The translations under genes were made by a program, and so were the position numbers. The notes under the pieces are model-generated. The model worked only from the letters and a program-made list of their open reading frames with translations. It was not told the origin of the DNA and did no database searches. A DNA stretch of 64,000 bases from Cantharellus purpuraceus (lineage: Eukaryota; Basidiomycota; Agaricomycetes; Cantharellales; Hydnaceae). The stretch is taken from NCBI GenBank assembly GCA_025174535.1, contig JALBUN010000012.1, positions 806,001 through 870,000 on the forward strand, in the 5' to 3' direction. This document shows positions 48,758-59,852 of the stretch, piece after piece. Within the stretch, counting starts at the first letter, position 1; every line of letters starts with the position of its first letter.

Positions 48758-50461
48758 ATGGCCTCGTCAGAACGAGAGTTGCCTTTGATACAGAAGGGTA
48801 TCATTGATAATTGTTTTGAAGAAGGGCAGTACGAATATGGAATCGATGTTCTTGACAAGCTCCGCACTCAGGGATATAAGCCATCAAGGCATGTTATTTC
48901 CTCGTCTCACTCGTTGGCTCACAGTTCTTTACTGTAGGCTGCACATACGTCAATTGCTATATATTTCTCTTTATCCCCCCTCGCCACCTAAACGCATGGA
49001 TGGCGCCGACGTACCCCTTTCTCCCCAAAAGGGGCAGTTTCAACGTCAGAAACATGACCTGTGGCCTAAACCTACATCGCGACCTCTTGCTATCGCCCTC
49101 CTGAATGCGTTCATCCGCACAAACTCACCAGGATGTTTAATGAGGGGTTTGCCCTACCATTCGTATGTTGACAACAACGGTGTGAAAGACGCGGATCCCT
49201 TTGGACAGGAAGAAACGTCAACTGACTCAGAAGACAACTCACCTTTGAAGGATGCACTCTTGGAGATGCAGTACCTCAAAGACTGCTGGGAGTTGTTAAG
49301 GGACGGTTTTGTGAAACGACAACAGCTCGATCGATCTCACCTATGCGAGGACGAGTCAACACGGCCTGAAAATGCTATAGTTGGCCAGTTTGCGTGGCCA
49401 GTACTTGAGTGGTTAATCCAAGTATATGAAAAGGACGAAAGATGGGAAAAAGACAATCGGAACGGTGAGATGGGATCTCTGTTTCAAGTCACTAATTAAA
49501 TGGAAACCCGTTTAGCACCCTATTCCTCACTACTTCTTTGTCAAATTCCTCCACCCAGATCAAAAACAGGTCCACGTTGGGATGTAGAAGCGCCGTTGCA
49601 AGTGGCCTTTACATGTTTTTCTCATAGTTCTCATATTTTGGATCACTCGAACCTATACACCTCCTTTAAGGTGCGTTGGGATCTTGGTTCACGCCTCATC
49701 TCGTTGGTAAGCATGTCTCGACATTTTGGCAACAATTGCTGAGTAATGCAATGCAGTTAGTCAATTTAACATTGACACAGCCAACGCTGCTCTCCCCAGC
49801 GTTGTTTTTGAACTCCGTGACAACACGTCTTCTTGATCTCCCCTTACGATCTTTGCATGCCTTCTTCTCGGGGACACCTGCAACCCAGATACTGTTCAAG
49901 ATATCGGTACTTGACCGTTACATTGCAGCTGGAAACACGGATGGCGAAGGCTCACGAAAGGCTGGAACATTGGTTTCAAGGGCCAGACCCAGGTTCACCG
50001 GAAGAGGTACTTTTGACGAAGCTCCGTCGGGGAGAGCGACGACTAGCACACAGGAAAAATGCAAAGAGCCATACCCAATGCCCTCTCGAGACGCTCTTTT
50101 CAATCTACTTGCATCCCCTCTCCGGGGATCTTCCACATCGCAGCTGGAAGAGTCCTCTACATCCCCCTTGCCTTTGGCGGCCGTTAAAGTAGCCCTCGCA
50201 AAGTTTCATCTGGTCTCAGCACTATGCAGTCTTCACCTGTCACGCAAACTTGCAGATTCGCAATGGAACTCAGCTGTACACGAAAATAAGTTGCGACAAT
50301 GTGTACTTGATGGTTTTGAAATATGCAGAAGCACACGCAAGGGACGCGAGCAGACAATTATTGACTCCGAAGCAGGCCAAGAAACTGACGGACAAAAAAT
50401 AAAAGGGTATATGAAAAGTGCTTTGGAGATTGTCACAGTATGGGAGGTATCAGTCAAATAA
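48758..50461 (+). CDS. Conserved basidiomycete protein, unknown function
   Basis: Mostly helical protein without a recognised domain; about 440 residues. Exons 48758-48888, 48938-49464, 49516-49706, 49757-(49816 or 49906), 49929-50006 and 50054-50461. It opens MASSERELPLIQKGIIDNCFEEGQYEYGIDVLDKLR, continues RQLLYISLYPPSPP, DCWELLRDGFVKRQQLD, FAWPVLEWLIQVYEKDE and ETRMAKAHERLEHWFQGPD, and ends GYMKSALEIVTVWEVSVK. TPR-like or HEAT-like packing is possible. Intron 1 has a GC donor (GCATGT), the only site that keeps the frame. The join before 49929 is ambiguous: a canonical-looking 22-nt intron, or a donor further upstream. Coding character is strong; function is unknown. Confidence 0.68.
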
Positions 50462-50655
50462 ATTGTATGAGAGACCTCCGTGCCTTATATATTCCTGTCA
50501 GTATTTTGCATCACCCCAAGAGTGCGCCTTGAGCCGAACACTCGGGCTGCTGTACATTATACCCAAATTTCTCACGCACATCGCAAAGCCGACTGAACTT
50601 CATTGTCAACTCGTCTAACCCGTTCTACCCGCCCTCACTATCCCTACTCGATATA

Positions 50656-51951
50656 ATGGCCGAAGCCTTACGCTTTTTGGGATCCCTCCAAGGCCACAAG
50701 GGATGGGTGACTGCAATTGCGACCTCGTCTGAAAACCCTGACATGATTCTCACCGCGTCGAGAGGTATAATGTCCGCTTGATGTGCTAATACCTCGTTCT
50801 AAGAACTACGTATCCAACCAGACAAGACAATTATTGTTTGGCAGCTGACACGCTCGGAAGAACAATACGGGTTCCCTAAGCGTATCCTTCACGGACACAA
50901 CCACTTCGTCTCTGACATTGTCATATCCTCCGATGGCCAGTTTGCCCTCTCCTCGTCCTGGGACCACACTCTTCGTCTCTGGGACTTGAACACCGGTCAG
51001 ACGACTCGTCGCTTTGTTGGACACAAGTCCGACGTCCTTAGCGTCAGTTTCAGTGCTGACAACAGGCAAATCGTGAGCGGTAGCAGAGACAGAACCATTA
51101 AACTCTGGAATACTCTAGGCGAATGCAAGTTCGACATCAAGGATGATGGTCACACAGAATGGTCTGTTATCTTGCACGGCCAAACTACATTTCGCTGACA
51201 AGTTTCATTTCAGGGTTTCGTGTGTTCGCTTCAGCCCTAACGCCCTTAACCCCGTTATTGTTTCTTGTGGATGGGATAAAGTTGTTAAAGTAAGTGTTTT
51301 TATCACTTACCGTTATTGCCGCTTTTCTGCGGAATGATGTTACAACAATTCTATTTGCTACTTCAGAGGGTTTTCCCAATGAGATTAGAATTTATTCACC
51401 AAGATCTCTGACTTTTCCATCCTTCATGATGTCCCGCATGTCTCCTTAGGGCTGATCCGAATACTCTTAGGTCTGGGAACTTACCAAGTGCAAGCTCCGC
51501 ACGAACCATTATGGACACACAGGATATATCAATGCTGTCTCTGTTTCACCCGATGGTTCGCTCGCTGCGTCAGGCGGAAAGGATGGCATTACTATGTTGT
51601 GGGATCTGAATGACGGCAAACATCTCTATTCGCTAGAGGCAGGTGACGTTGTGAACGCACTAGTGTTCAGTCCTAACCGGTACTGGTTGTGCGCGGCAAC
51701 CGCGAGCTGTGTGAAGATCTTCGATCTTGAGAGCAAGTGAGTACCACCTCTGTTGAGGGCTTGCCGAGGTTAGCGGCTGATCATTTTCGCTCAGGTCTAT
51801 TGTTGATGAGCTAAAGCCCGACTTTGTTGACGTCGGTCAGCACTCCCGTGAACCGGAATGTGTCTCGTTGTCATGGTCTGCAGATGGTCAGACACTCTTT
51901 GGAGGCTTTTCAGATGACCTTGTACGGGTTTGGTCTGTCGTGAACGTGTAA
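50656..51951 (+). CDS. RACK1: RACK1/Cpc2, ribosome-associated WD40 protein
   Basis: Seven-bladed WD40 scaffold of the 40S subunit, linking translation with signalling. Five exons (50656-50764, 50822-51161, 51214-51289, 51471-51736, 51795-51951) give 315 residues, the normal size. Repeats can be followed: [149 protein letters not shown] and [21 protein letters not shown]. The intron 51290-51470 (181 nt, against 50-60 for the others) contains a U24 snoRNA. The gene is convergent with RPL12. Confidence 0.97.
51330..51415 (+). ncRNA. snR24: U24 C/D-box snoRNA inside RACK1 intron
   Basis: The long RACK1 intron has box C ATGATGT (51334-51340), an internal C'-like AATGAGA (51379-51385) and box D CTGA (51408-51411). 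The guide before box D, CACCAAGATCT, is complementary to the conserved large-subunit rRNA segment AGATCTTGGTG. The guide before the D'-like CAGA, TATTTGCTACT, pairs with the adjacent rRNA stretch AGTAGCAAATA. These are the two guides of U24, which directs 2'-O-methylation at neighbouring sites of 25S/28S rRNA. In S. cerevisiae U24 (snR24) is likewise encoded in the intron of the RACK1 homologue ASC1. Ends are approximate; the terminal stem is weak. Confidence 0.9.
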
Positions 51952-52162
51952 ATAATATGCCTTACACATTACCAAAATGTCGTCTATACCGACTTTATAT
52001 TGTATTCCCTTGGCACTGGGTCTCACTGGAAGCAACTACATACATACTTACCGACATGGGTACAGGGTCCGTTACTCTCAACTCGGTCTGTCGTTGGTTC
52101 ATCTTACTATGGGGACCATAATGTACAGTAATGCAGTTTAAAGCATTCATGAGTGATACACA

Positions 52163-52819
52163 CTACTCCTCCGGGATTTCTATCTCCCCTGAGTTAATAC
52201 CATCGATAATGTCATGCGGCGCCTGACCATCAATCGTGCATCCGACACTCTGCGCGGTACCCAAGATCTCCTTCGCAACACCCGCCAACGTCTTAGCTAG
52301 AGACTTCGACCGCATTATCCGCGCGATGTTAATAATCTCATCCAGAGAAATGTTGCCACTGTGCTTAATATTCTTCTCCTTCTTACGATCCCGTGGAGGC
52401 TCTGTAGAAATAGATTAGATAGAAAATAAGGATGATTTAACCCGTCCCACCTTTTAATGCACGAATAACAAGCGAACTGGCAGAGGGTACAACGGAGACG
52501 GCGGCCTGACGATTTTGAATGGTAAGCTGGACAGTGACTCGGAGACCCTTCCAGTCTCCGGTGGCTTTTGCGATGTCTTCTCCTACTTTCTTTGGCGACT
52601 GTACACCCAGAACATCAAAATGGCATTCAGCAGAAAGCGAAACAATACGTACTAAACCGAGAGGGCCGATTTTGGGAGCAAGAGCTGACGAGGCTCCTAC
52701 TTCACCACCTGTTGCCCGCAGATAGATGATTTTCACCTCATTAGGGTCCTGGAATGCGGAATGAGAGGCGCTGTCAAACACGTTACACCGTAAAAGTTAC
52801 ATACGAGTTTTGGGGCCAT
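52163..52819 (-). CDS. RPL12: 60S ribosomal protein L12 (uL11)
   Basis: Structural protein at the base of the ribosomal stalk. Four exons (52805-52819, 52653-52748, 52451-52598, 52163-52401) encode 165 residues, the standard length. The 15-nt first exon gives MAPKL, joined to [21 protein letters not shown]. Then [74 protein letters not shown] and [21 protein letters not shown] follow, ending EIPEE. A 97-codon frame 38 bp upstream (52857-53150) is in the same direction but shows no relation to it. Confidence 0.97.
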
Positions 52820-54911
52820 GTTGAGACCAGAGTGTGTTTAAAGGAATGAAGACAAATCAGGCGCACAACCAGTAGCCTTTTATGTAAACTGTATAGCTCC
52901 CCGAGCATTTGGCCTCACCTTCGATTATGTAAGGTGTGGTCTGTGTCGCATTGTCACAGTTTGTCACGCGGTGTAACGCTCGATGGTGATATCGTGGAAT
53001 GTCGACACGGTATGCACCTTCGGGTCTGAACGCTGCCAGGTTTTCCGCCCCCAAGCTGACTTTCATCTTAACTATAATAGAACTGCTCAATCCGAGGAAC
53101 GGCGACAATGACAACTGTGAAGAAAGGCTACTAGATAATGACCATGGCATATTTGTTTACCAAGCGAGGCATGCCAAAAAGCGTTCCCCCAGCGGCCTGC
53201 AGCTGGGGATCCACGAAGCGTCGGTCTAAACACATTATCATTCAATCCGTGACGGGCCCAATGTAGACGCTACTGCAGCCGGAGATCCTTATTCTGATTC
53301 TGGCAGTATATCTGCTTTCCTCAATAACCAGTATCAACGATGCAGCGTACATGAGTATGACTTTCCGAGCTATTCCAATGGGAAGCTGACATGCAGAAGT
53401 ACGTTGTTCAGAGCCTGGATGGCAAGCATCTGTCTATTCTTGGGCGACTCTTTCAACTCCTATATCCTCTCACATCTGGCCACATTTTCACACCAGGATG
53501 TCCACTGTCTGACTTCCAAATATACATAGACTATCTGCCGATCGATCCTGAGGACATTACCTCGAAAAGACACTGCAGCCAACTCTCCGATGCAGCTAAC
53601 GAACTCCTTGAGAAGCTATAGTGGAGCATGGCGGGGCTCGTTGGAGCCTCAGCCGTGCTATCACAGGTAGGCTTTCCCTGAAATTGGAGGTGAAGTTGAA
53701 CGGCCTGATCGACTTTTGGCGTCACTACCACACGATTACACGAAGTATGCACGGCTCAATCAGCACTCGATCAGCGCCTCATCGTTTACCCGCTTCTTGA
53801 TGGCCATAGCTTACACTTGATCACGACATGAATAAGGATTCTGATGGGTTGGTTGGCTAAGGAACTGGCTTACTGATATCCGTCTATGTATGTCATCTTT
53901 TCTCCGAGTGCATCCTAAATTCTTGCCAAATCCAGTGGTTTCAATGAAATCATAATGACAAAGCCTTTCAAATTCAAGACAAGTTGAATGAAGATAAACG
54001 CCCCTGGCCGGCATTCATCATCGCCGTGAGGCTAGTTTATCAGACGAATAACGTCGGTTTCTGGCAGGAGAGTGGGTGCAGTTTCAAGGGAATCTAATCG
54101 ATGGAAATTTATGGCGATAATAATGTCGCCATCAGGCGGGTTTGGTGCACATGCAAAAGCCTCTTGGAAGTGATCTCAAGCGTAACCGAAGCATGGGAGG
54201 ATGAACAAGACAACACGGGTGATAGCTTTCGTATATCCTTATGCTCTGATATCCTATTATGTAGATCACCACCTCTGGGGGCATCTCTGCCATGTGGTCG
54301 TGTGATGTGCCTGGTGGCCACAGTAAGTCCAGACGTTTATCCCCAAACACCCTGCCGCCGAACCTGGGGTACTCCAGTAGTCCATACAGATGTAGTTTGA
54401 ACCTCCGAATAGTGGCCGCTTTGACAGTCTCAAAGTAACCTTTGTCACCGGGTCCCTTCAACAATGCACTCTCCGGCATAGTTGACTGAAGGCAGAGTGT
54501 GGACTGGAGTAGCCGTTTTCAGGGAGTTCCACAACTGGCTGATGACGCAAGCAGTTTACATTATCTACAGAGGCATTTCCTTCGCGGTCCTCTGATGGAC
54601 ACATCTGGAGGTGCCGTTGATTTGTTAGTCAGACAGTGGTCATTTCGCTGCAGGGCAACGATCATATGGAAGTCTACAGGCGCGCTGCATACACAACATC
54701 TTTGAGAGCTCTCCGGTGTTTATGTAAACGTTCAAACGGTCAATCCGCACATACGGTACGTATGACTTTCAGCTGACGCGGTGGTCACGCAATTTGCGCT
54801 TCCATTCGCTTAGCTAAGCTGGGGTAGTCACGTGGTTTAAGCCTACGTTGCTTGTCTCGACGGTTCTGCTCAGCTGAGGTCTGTGCGACATCGCCATCTG
54901 TCAGGCGATGC
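52820..54911. other. Gap with fragments only
   Basis: 2.1 kb without an intact gene. Besides the F-box-like relic (entered separately), there is a stop-free plus-strand stretch of about 90 codons from near 53230 to 53520 without a start codon, overlapped by another open frame at 53391-53621. Neither shows a known motif. A 97-codon minus frame (52857-53150) lies upstream of RPL12. Confidence 0.4.
54110..54479 (-). pseudogene. Possible F-box gene fragment, frame-shifted
   Basis: One frame from 54479 reads into EMPPEVVIYII, a typical F-box opening. The expected continuation (ISEHKDIRKLSPVLSCSSSHASV) is found immediately downstream but one frame off. No splice signal bridges the change, so this looks like a decayed or mis-sequenced F-box gene. 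The rest of such a gene is not visible toward 53 kb. Confidence 0.35.
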
Positions 54912-56102
54912 ATGTCGGATTCCTCACAGACTACCATACTTCCTGCCAGATTTGAGGATGCTGATCTGGATCATCTCGTGCTTCTTATAGGTATCATCTT
55001 TGCAGGAATCAGTGTCTAGTGGTGTTTATCTTCCTTTTTTTCCAGCAGACATGCTGCAACGGCTTATTGTCCACAACGACAAAATTCCATTGTCGCCGTG
55101 AGTCCATTATTGGGAATCTGAAGTGATCACCACACTGAAGCCTTGGTCAAAGAGAGTCGCTTACCAGGTTTCATTCTCGCACTCCACCGGCCATCACTGT
55201 ACTAGAGTATCTTCGACGCATCGCAAAATACACAAATGTGGAAGTACGTCTGCTGCTTTGGTCTTTATTGTCCCTTTGCAATTGACCAAGAATTGGGTTA
55301 GCGAACTTGCCTTATCATTACATTGCATTATATCGATCAAATATGCGCACGAGTCGCACGCTTTACTATCTCATCGCTCACAGTACATCGTTTCATCATT
55401 TCATCGATTGCTATCTCCAGCAAGGCGCTATGCGACGTATTTTGTACCAACAGCTTTTACGCGAAAGTAGGAGGCCTGCGAGTTATGGAACTCAACGTTC
55501 TTGAAAAGGAATTTCTAGCCGCTATCGATTGGAGGCTGACGGTATGTGTATGCCGAGCCCTTTCCTCCTTCACAATATCACCCGCTTCTCTTCTTGGCAA
55601 ATTATCTTTTCCCCAAAGTTTAATTGTTGCCGACGCGTCCTTTTTTTTCCCCTTGTGTTCGACGTTTTAGTGCACCCGCGAATTGCTGCAAGAGTACTAC
55701 GTCAATTTAGTACGCACACACAGCTCAGGGCAGTACAAGATTGAGGATCTTCAGCCGACGACCACCATCACCTCGCCTGGTAGCGAAAACTCCCGATCAC
55801 GTTCCGCCAGCCCGGTAATTGCTTCCATGGAGGAGCAGCGCGTGGACGATACCCACCCCTTGGTGATCGCAGAGCCCTCGCGTGTGCTGATGGGCAAGAC
55901 GGTGTCTCCGCCGTCATCGCCGCCGGCTCAGACAGGTCCCACGGCGCTAGAGCAGAATATGGCGTTTGCTGCCCTGCAAGTGGCCATGTCGCCTTGTGTG
56001 GAGAACACCATACTGCGACCGGAGAAACGGACGAGTGGGCATCTCATAGACCAGACAGATGTAGATAACATGCGGCCTGTAAAGCGGAAATTGGGAGGTT
56101 GA
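54912..56102 (+). CDS. PHO80: Pho80-type cyclin (partner of Pho85-like CDK)
   Basis: Cyclin of the phosphate/nutrient-sensing Pho80 group. Five exons (54912-54990, 55049-55097, 55168-55243, 55302-55541, 55671-56102) give 291 residues. Seen: DADLDHLVLLIDMLQRLIVHND, SRTPPAITVLEYLRRIAKYT, CLITLHYIDQICA, FTISSLTVHRFIISSIAISSKALCD, YAKVGGLRVMELNVLEKEFLAAIDWRLT and CTRELLQEYYVNLV. These cover the cyclin box. The C-terminal 100 residues are Ser/Pro-rich and disordered, ending with a basic MRPVKRKLGG. The intron 55542-55670 (129 nt) contains long T and C tracts. The start ATGTCGGATTCC was chosen as the only ATG in frame with the first conserved helix. Confidence 0.92.
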
Positions 56103-56455
56103 TCACACATGAAGTAAAACGACAACAAAAAGTGTCTCATAAAAAAAGCGCTGCTCGTTCTCGTTCAACTACTAGCACACAAACGTATAGACCTCAGTTG
56201 TGCGGCTGCAGCACACTAAAAGTACTCTATAATCGAGTCCGCGCCGCCCATCGTCCTCTCTTTACACACACTGTGGTTCAAAAAAAATCAAGGTAGAATA
56301 TAGGGACACGCAAATGGAGAAGCTGAAAGTTGAAGGGGGGGTGAGGGAGGGTTAGAGGGTTGGGAGGGGGGTGGGATAGAGAACTTGAATGCTGAATGAT
56401 CGGCTGTGGTCGGTCTGTGAATCCTTTGCAATGAACTCTGTCGAGGCAGTGCCCG
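56103..56455. other. Convergent intergenic region
   Basis: 353 bp between the PHO80 and kinase stop codons; includes G-runs around 56335-56375 and A-tracts. No gene seen. Base composition rises sharply at its right end. Confidence 0.55.
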
Positions 56456-59400
56456 TCAGTGGGCTCCCCGGTTCGCCTTCAAGGCGGAGAGCATCTTGGC
56501 GAGGGCGTTGATCTGGCCTTTTTGCACCTTCTTCGGGCCGTCGCTTGGGCCGCCTTCGGTGTCGCCGCCCACGTCGGACGTGCTCGGGGGCACTTCGGCG
56601 CGCTGGTAGACGGGGGATTTCGGCGCGTGCGAGCGCTCGCTGATGGTGTCCAACGCCCCCGCCGCAGCTTGCGCGCGAGCTTGCTTCATAGTGTACCTGA
56701 GGGGAGGGGGAGCGAATACATGTTCATGTGGTCGCATATGACACTGTCGTGGAAGTTCGTTCTGTCAGGTGTGGCCAACATCACGTTGTTAGCACATGGT
56801 GCATGCATCCAACAGCCAAAAATATGGCACAGCGGGCCAGAAAGAAAATGAAAATAAAAAAGAATTCACCAATTCCCAAGGCACACCGGATATGACTATT
56901 AGATTTCAGATACACATCAAGTGTTAACATTAGCAGAAGCTCTACATAAAAGGCACACGCCACTGACTCTTGAGGTTAGCAGGTGGAGGTGGCAGTGGTG
57001 GTTTAGGTTTCTTGCCAGGGGGTGACGGAAGAGCGGCCGCTGCGGCCACTTCGGGCTCCTTGTGTGGATGGCGCCAGCTAGACGTGGCGGAAACACTGGT
57101 TGCGACGGTGGAGACGCTCCGCACGCTGCCGTTGCTGAAGCGTGTCAACGCAGAGGACGCTGTGGTCCCGCCGGAAATAGAGCTCGCAGAGCTCGACGAG
57201 CGCCAGTTGCTCGAACTGGCGCCACACCCCGTCGAACTCACAAACGACTGCGGCGTGGAGCGTCCGCGCACGCTGCTGGGCGACGAGCCACGCTCGGACG
57301 GCTTGTCCAGCCCGCCGGAGCTGCGACTGGCGTCGCCCCAGCGTTCAAAGGGCGCCGCCTTGGATGCGGCAGGAAGCGGCGAGTGGGACTCTCCGCGCCA
57401 GGGGGGCGCCGACGCGCCCTCGCGCGGCTCCTTGCGCCGGCCACGCCGCGGCTCCGACTTGGGTGCCGGCGGGGAGGCACTGAGGCCCATGATGAGGGTG
57501 CTGACATTGTGGGCGGTGGCAGACGGGACACCGGGGGGGGGGGGTGGACGCACGCGGTGGGCTGGCCGCTGTGGGGGCGGGGCGGGAAGGGGAAAGGGCA
57601 CGGGGGGCGGCGAGTTGACGGCGATGGCATCGCTGCTGCTCATGCGCAACAGGTCTTTCCACTTGCTGGGCTTCTTGACGGGACCGGGGCTGGGGAGGGG
57701 GGCGATGGAGCGGGCGGGCGACATTGAGCGCTTGGACGTTTTGCTGATCTCGCGGGCGAGCACCTGGGACGCCGCGGCCAGGTCCTGTGCCAGGTCGCCC
57801 GGCAGCGACTCTGGGGGGGCCACGGCAGCCTGGGCACCCTTGCCTTTGCGGGCGCCACGTTTGCGACGCTTGGCGGTGGAGGTGGTGCCAGAGCACGCGT
57901 CGACATCGTCCTCTTCTTCGGGCAGATCCGGCTCGGCGAGCTCAAAGTCGCCCTCGATGTTGGTGGACAGGGGGACGAGCATGCCGCGCTGGGAAGGGGG
58001 ACGGGAGTCGTCGGCGGCGCCGACGCTGACGGGCCGGGAGGAGGGGCGGCGGGAGCGGGGCGTGGGCGTGACGGGGTTGAAGTGGCCACGCACGGCGGGA
58101 GGGGGGGGGCCGAGGCCTGGGAGAGCATGGCGGGCAGGTTCCTGATCCAGAGGCCAAACTCTTCGGCAGTGACGCGCTGCGCCTGGGGGCCGTCCGCGTC
58201 GTCGAGGATGCAAAAGACACGGCAGGCGAGAAACTCTGCCACCTGGCGGGTCATGCCCGTGAAGCGCTGCATAAAGAAGGTGACGGGATCGGCCCGGAAG
58301 GATTCAAACGAGGGACAGGCACCGGCAGTCGTGTCCGACCACGGATTATGGTGATAGAGCCTGCGGGGCATGTCAGGACGAGGGCAAAGGACAAGAGGGC
58401 ACGGACATGTTGATAAGCACGATGCCCAGGGACCAGACGTCGGCGGCGCGCGTGGAATACGTGGGCGCACAATTGTTTCTGCATTCTGTGGCAGGGTGAG
58501 GGGGGGAGGAGGAGCAGGGGGGGGGACTGACCGTAGCTCATGTAGGGCGCACTGCCGCAGTCCATGTCGGCAGAGTCGGGTTCATTGGTGGCGAGACCAA
58601 AGTCGGTGAGCTTGACGACGACGCGACGCTCCTTGCGGCCGTCGGGGGTGTCGACGGCGCCGTCGGTGACGATAAAGTTTTCGGGCTTGATGTCGCGGTG
58701 GAAGACGCCGACGCGATGGCAGGCGGCGACGGCGTGGCACATCTGGGCAAACATGGACGCGACGAGACGGAGACGGGTGTGGCAGAGCAGCTGGGCGGGG
58801 TGGAGGGAGGAGAGGAGGGAGGGCGTGGGGGGGGTGCGGGCGGGACAGAGGGGGGGCGGGGGGGGCGGCGGGTGGGCGTCCGGGTGGTCGCGCGCCTGCT
58901 CGAGAAAGTAGAAGAGATCCTCGCCGGGGACGCACTCGAGGACGAGCAGGAGGAAGGAGTCGCTCTCGAGGGTGCGGTAGAGGGTGACGATGTTGGGGTG
59001 CACGGGGAGGGACTGGTGGACGGTGGCCTCGAACAGCTGGGCGTCGAGCGCGTCGCGGTTGAGGTTGGCCTTGGAGAGACACTTGATGGCGAACTCGCGG
59101 CCGTAGACGGGGGCGGGCGGGGGCGGGGCCTCGAGCTCCATGTCGTCGGCAAAGGCGAGCGGGAGGTCGCTGGCGGGGGGCGGGGGGCCGAGGCGTTCGC
59201 GGACGAGATAGACGACGGCGTAGCTGCCGGAGCCGAGCCTGCGGACGACCTCGAAGGACGGGGCGGGGGGCGGATGGGCGGGGGGCGGGTGGGGGAGGGG
59301 GACGGCGCGGAGGAGCTCGCCCTGGAGGGGGAGGCCCTCGCCGACGCACTCCTGCTCGGCCAACACATCCTCGAGGCTGCCGACGGGGGTGGCGGTGCGT

Positions 59401-59584
59401 CTGTGCGGGGCGAGGTTGGCGTAGGGGGAGCGTGGGATGGGGCGCGAGGGGGAGGGCTGCGGGAGGGGGGCGGGCGGCGGCGGGACGGAGAGCGGCGGGA
59501 GACTGGCTGTGGGGCCGTCAGACGGACGGACAGAGGGCCGGGTCGCGGGGGATGCTCACCAAAGGCAGCGCGGGGGGAGAACAT
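56456..59584 (-). CDS. Ran1/Ksp1-type serine/threonine kinase
   Basis: Protein kinase of the Ran1/Ksp1/Sks1 group, which acts in nutrient and meiosis control in yeasts. Six exons (59560-59584, 58532-59506, 58407-58485, 58094-58360, 56946-58025, 56456-56696) give about 888 residues. Motifs: RRLGSGSYAVVYLV, FAIKCLSK, FHRDIKPENFIV, LTDFGLATNE, GSAPYMSYECRNN, ADVWSLGIVLINMLYHHNPW. A Pro-rich insert separates EDLFYFLEQARD from MFAQMCHAVAACH. The C-terminal half is disordered and ends KKVQKGQINALAKMLSALK. A 68-nt intron (58026-58093) is proposed to change frame next to a 9-C run; a homopolymer indel is the alternative. The last intron is 249 nt. Third positions are almost all G or C. Confidence 0.88.
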
Positions 59585-59852
59585 GTCAGAATAGGAAGCT
59601 GGTCGCCGGGGCCTGGAGCATGCGGGGGAAGGGGGCCCCCCGTTCGCGAGCGGACGTGGGGAGGAGGGGGAGGAGACGAGAGAGAGAGACAGAGAGAGAG
59701 AGAGAGCAATGGGAAGCAGGGAGAAGCACACGGAAGGGCCTGGCGCCCATGCGCGCCATGCAGAAGGGTCTGCCACAGACGCCCACACACACGCACACGC
59801 AGTGTCTCTCCACATGCCTCACAGGCCCCCAGAGCTTGGCGCACTATGTACA

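Noticed and set aside
53391..53621. 76-codon plus frame MQKYVVQSL..
   Set aside because: It overlaps another equally open frame, shows no motif, and has no adjacent exon.
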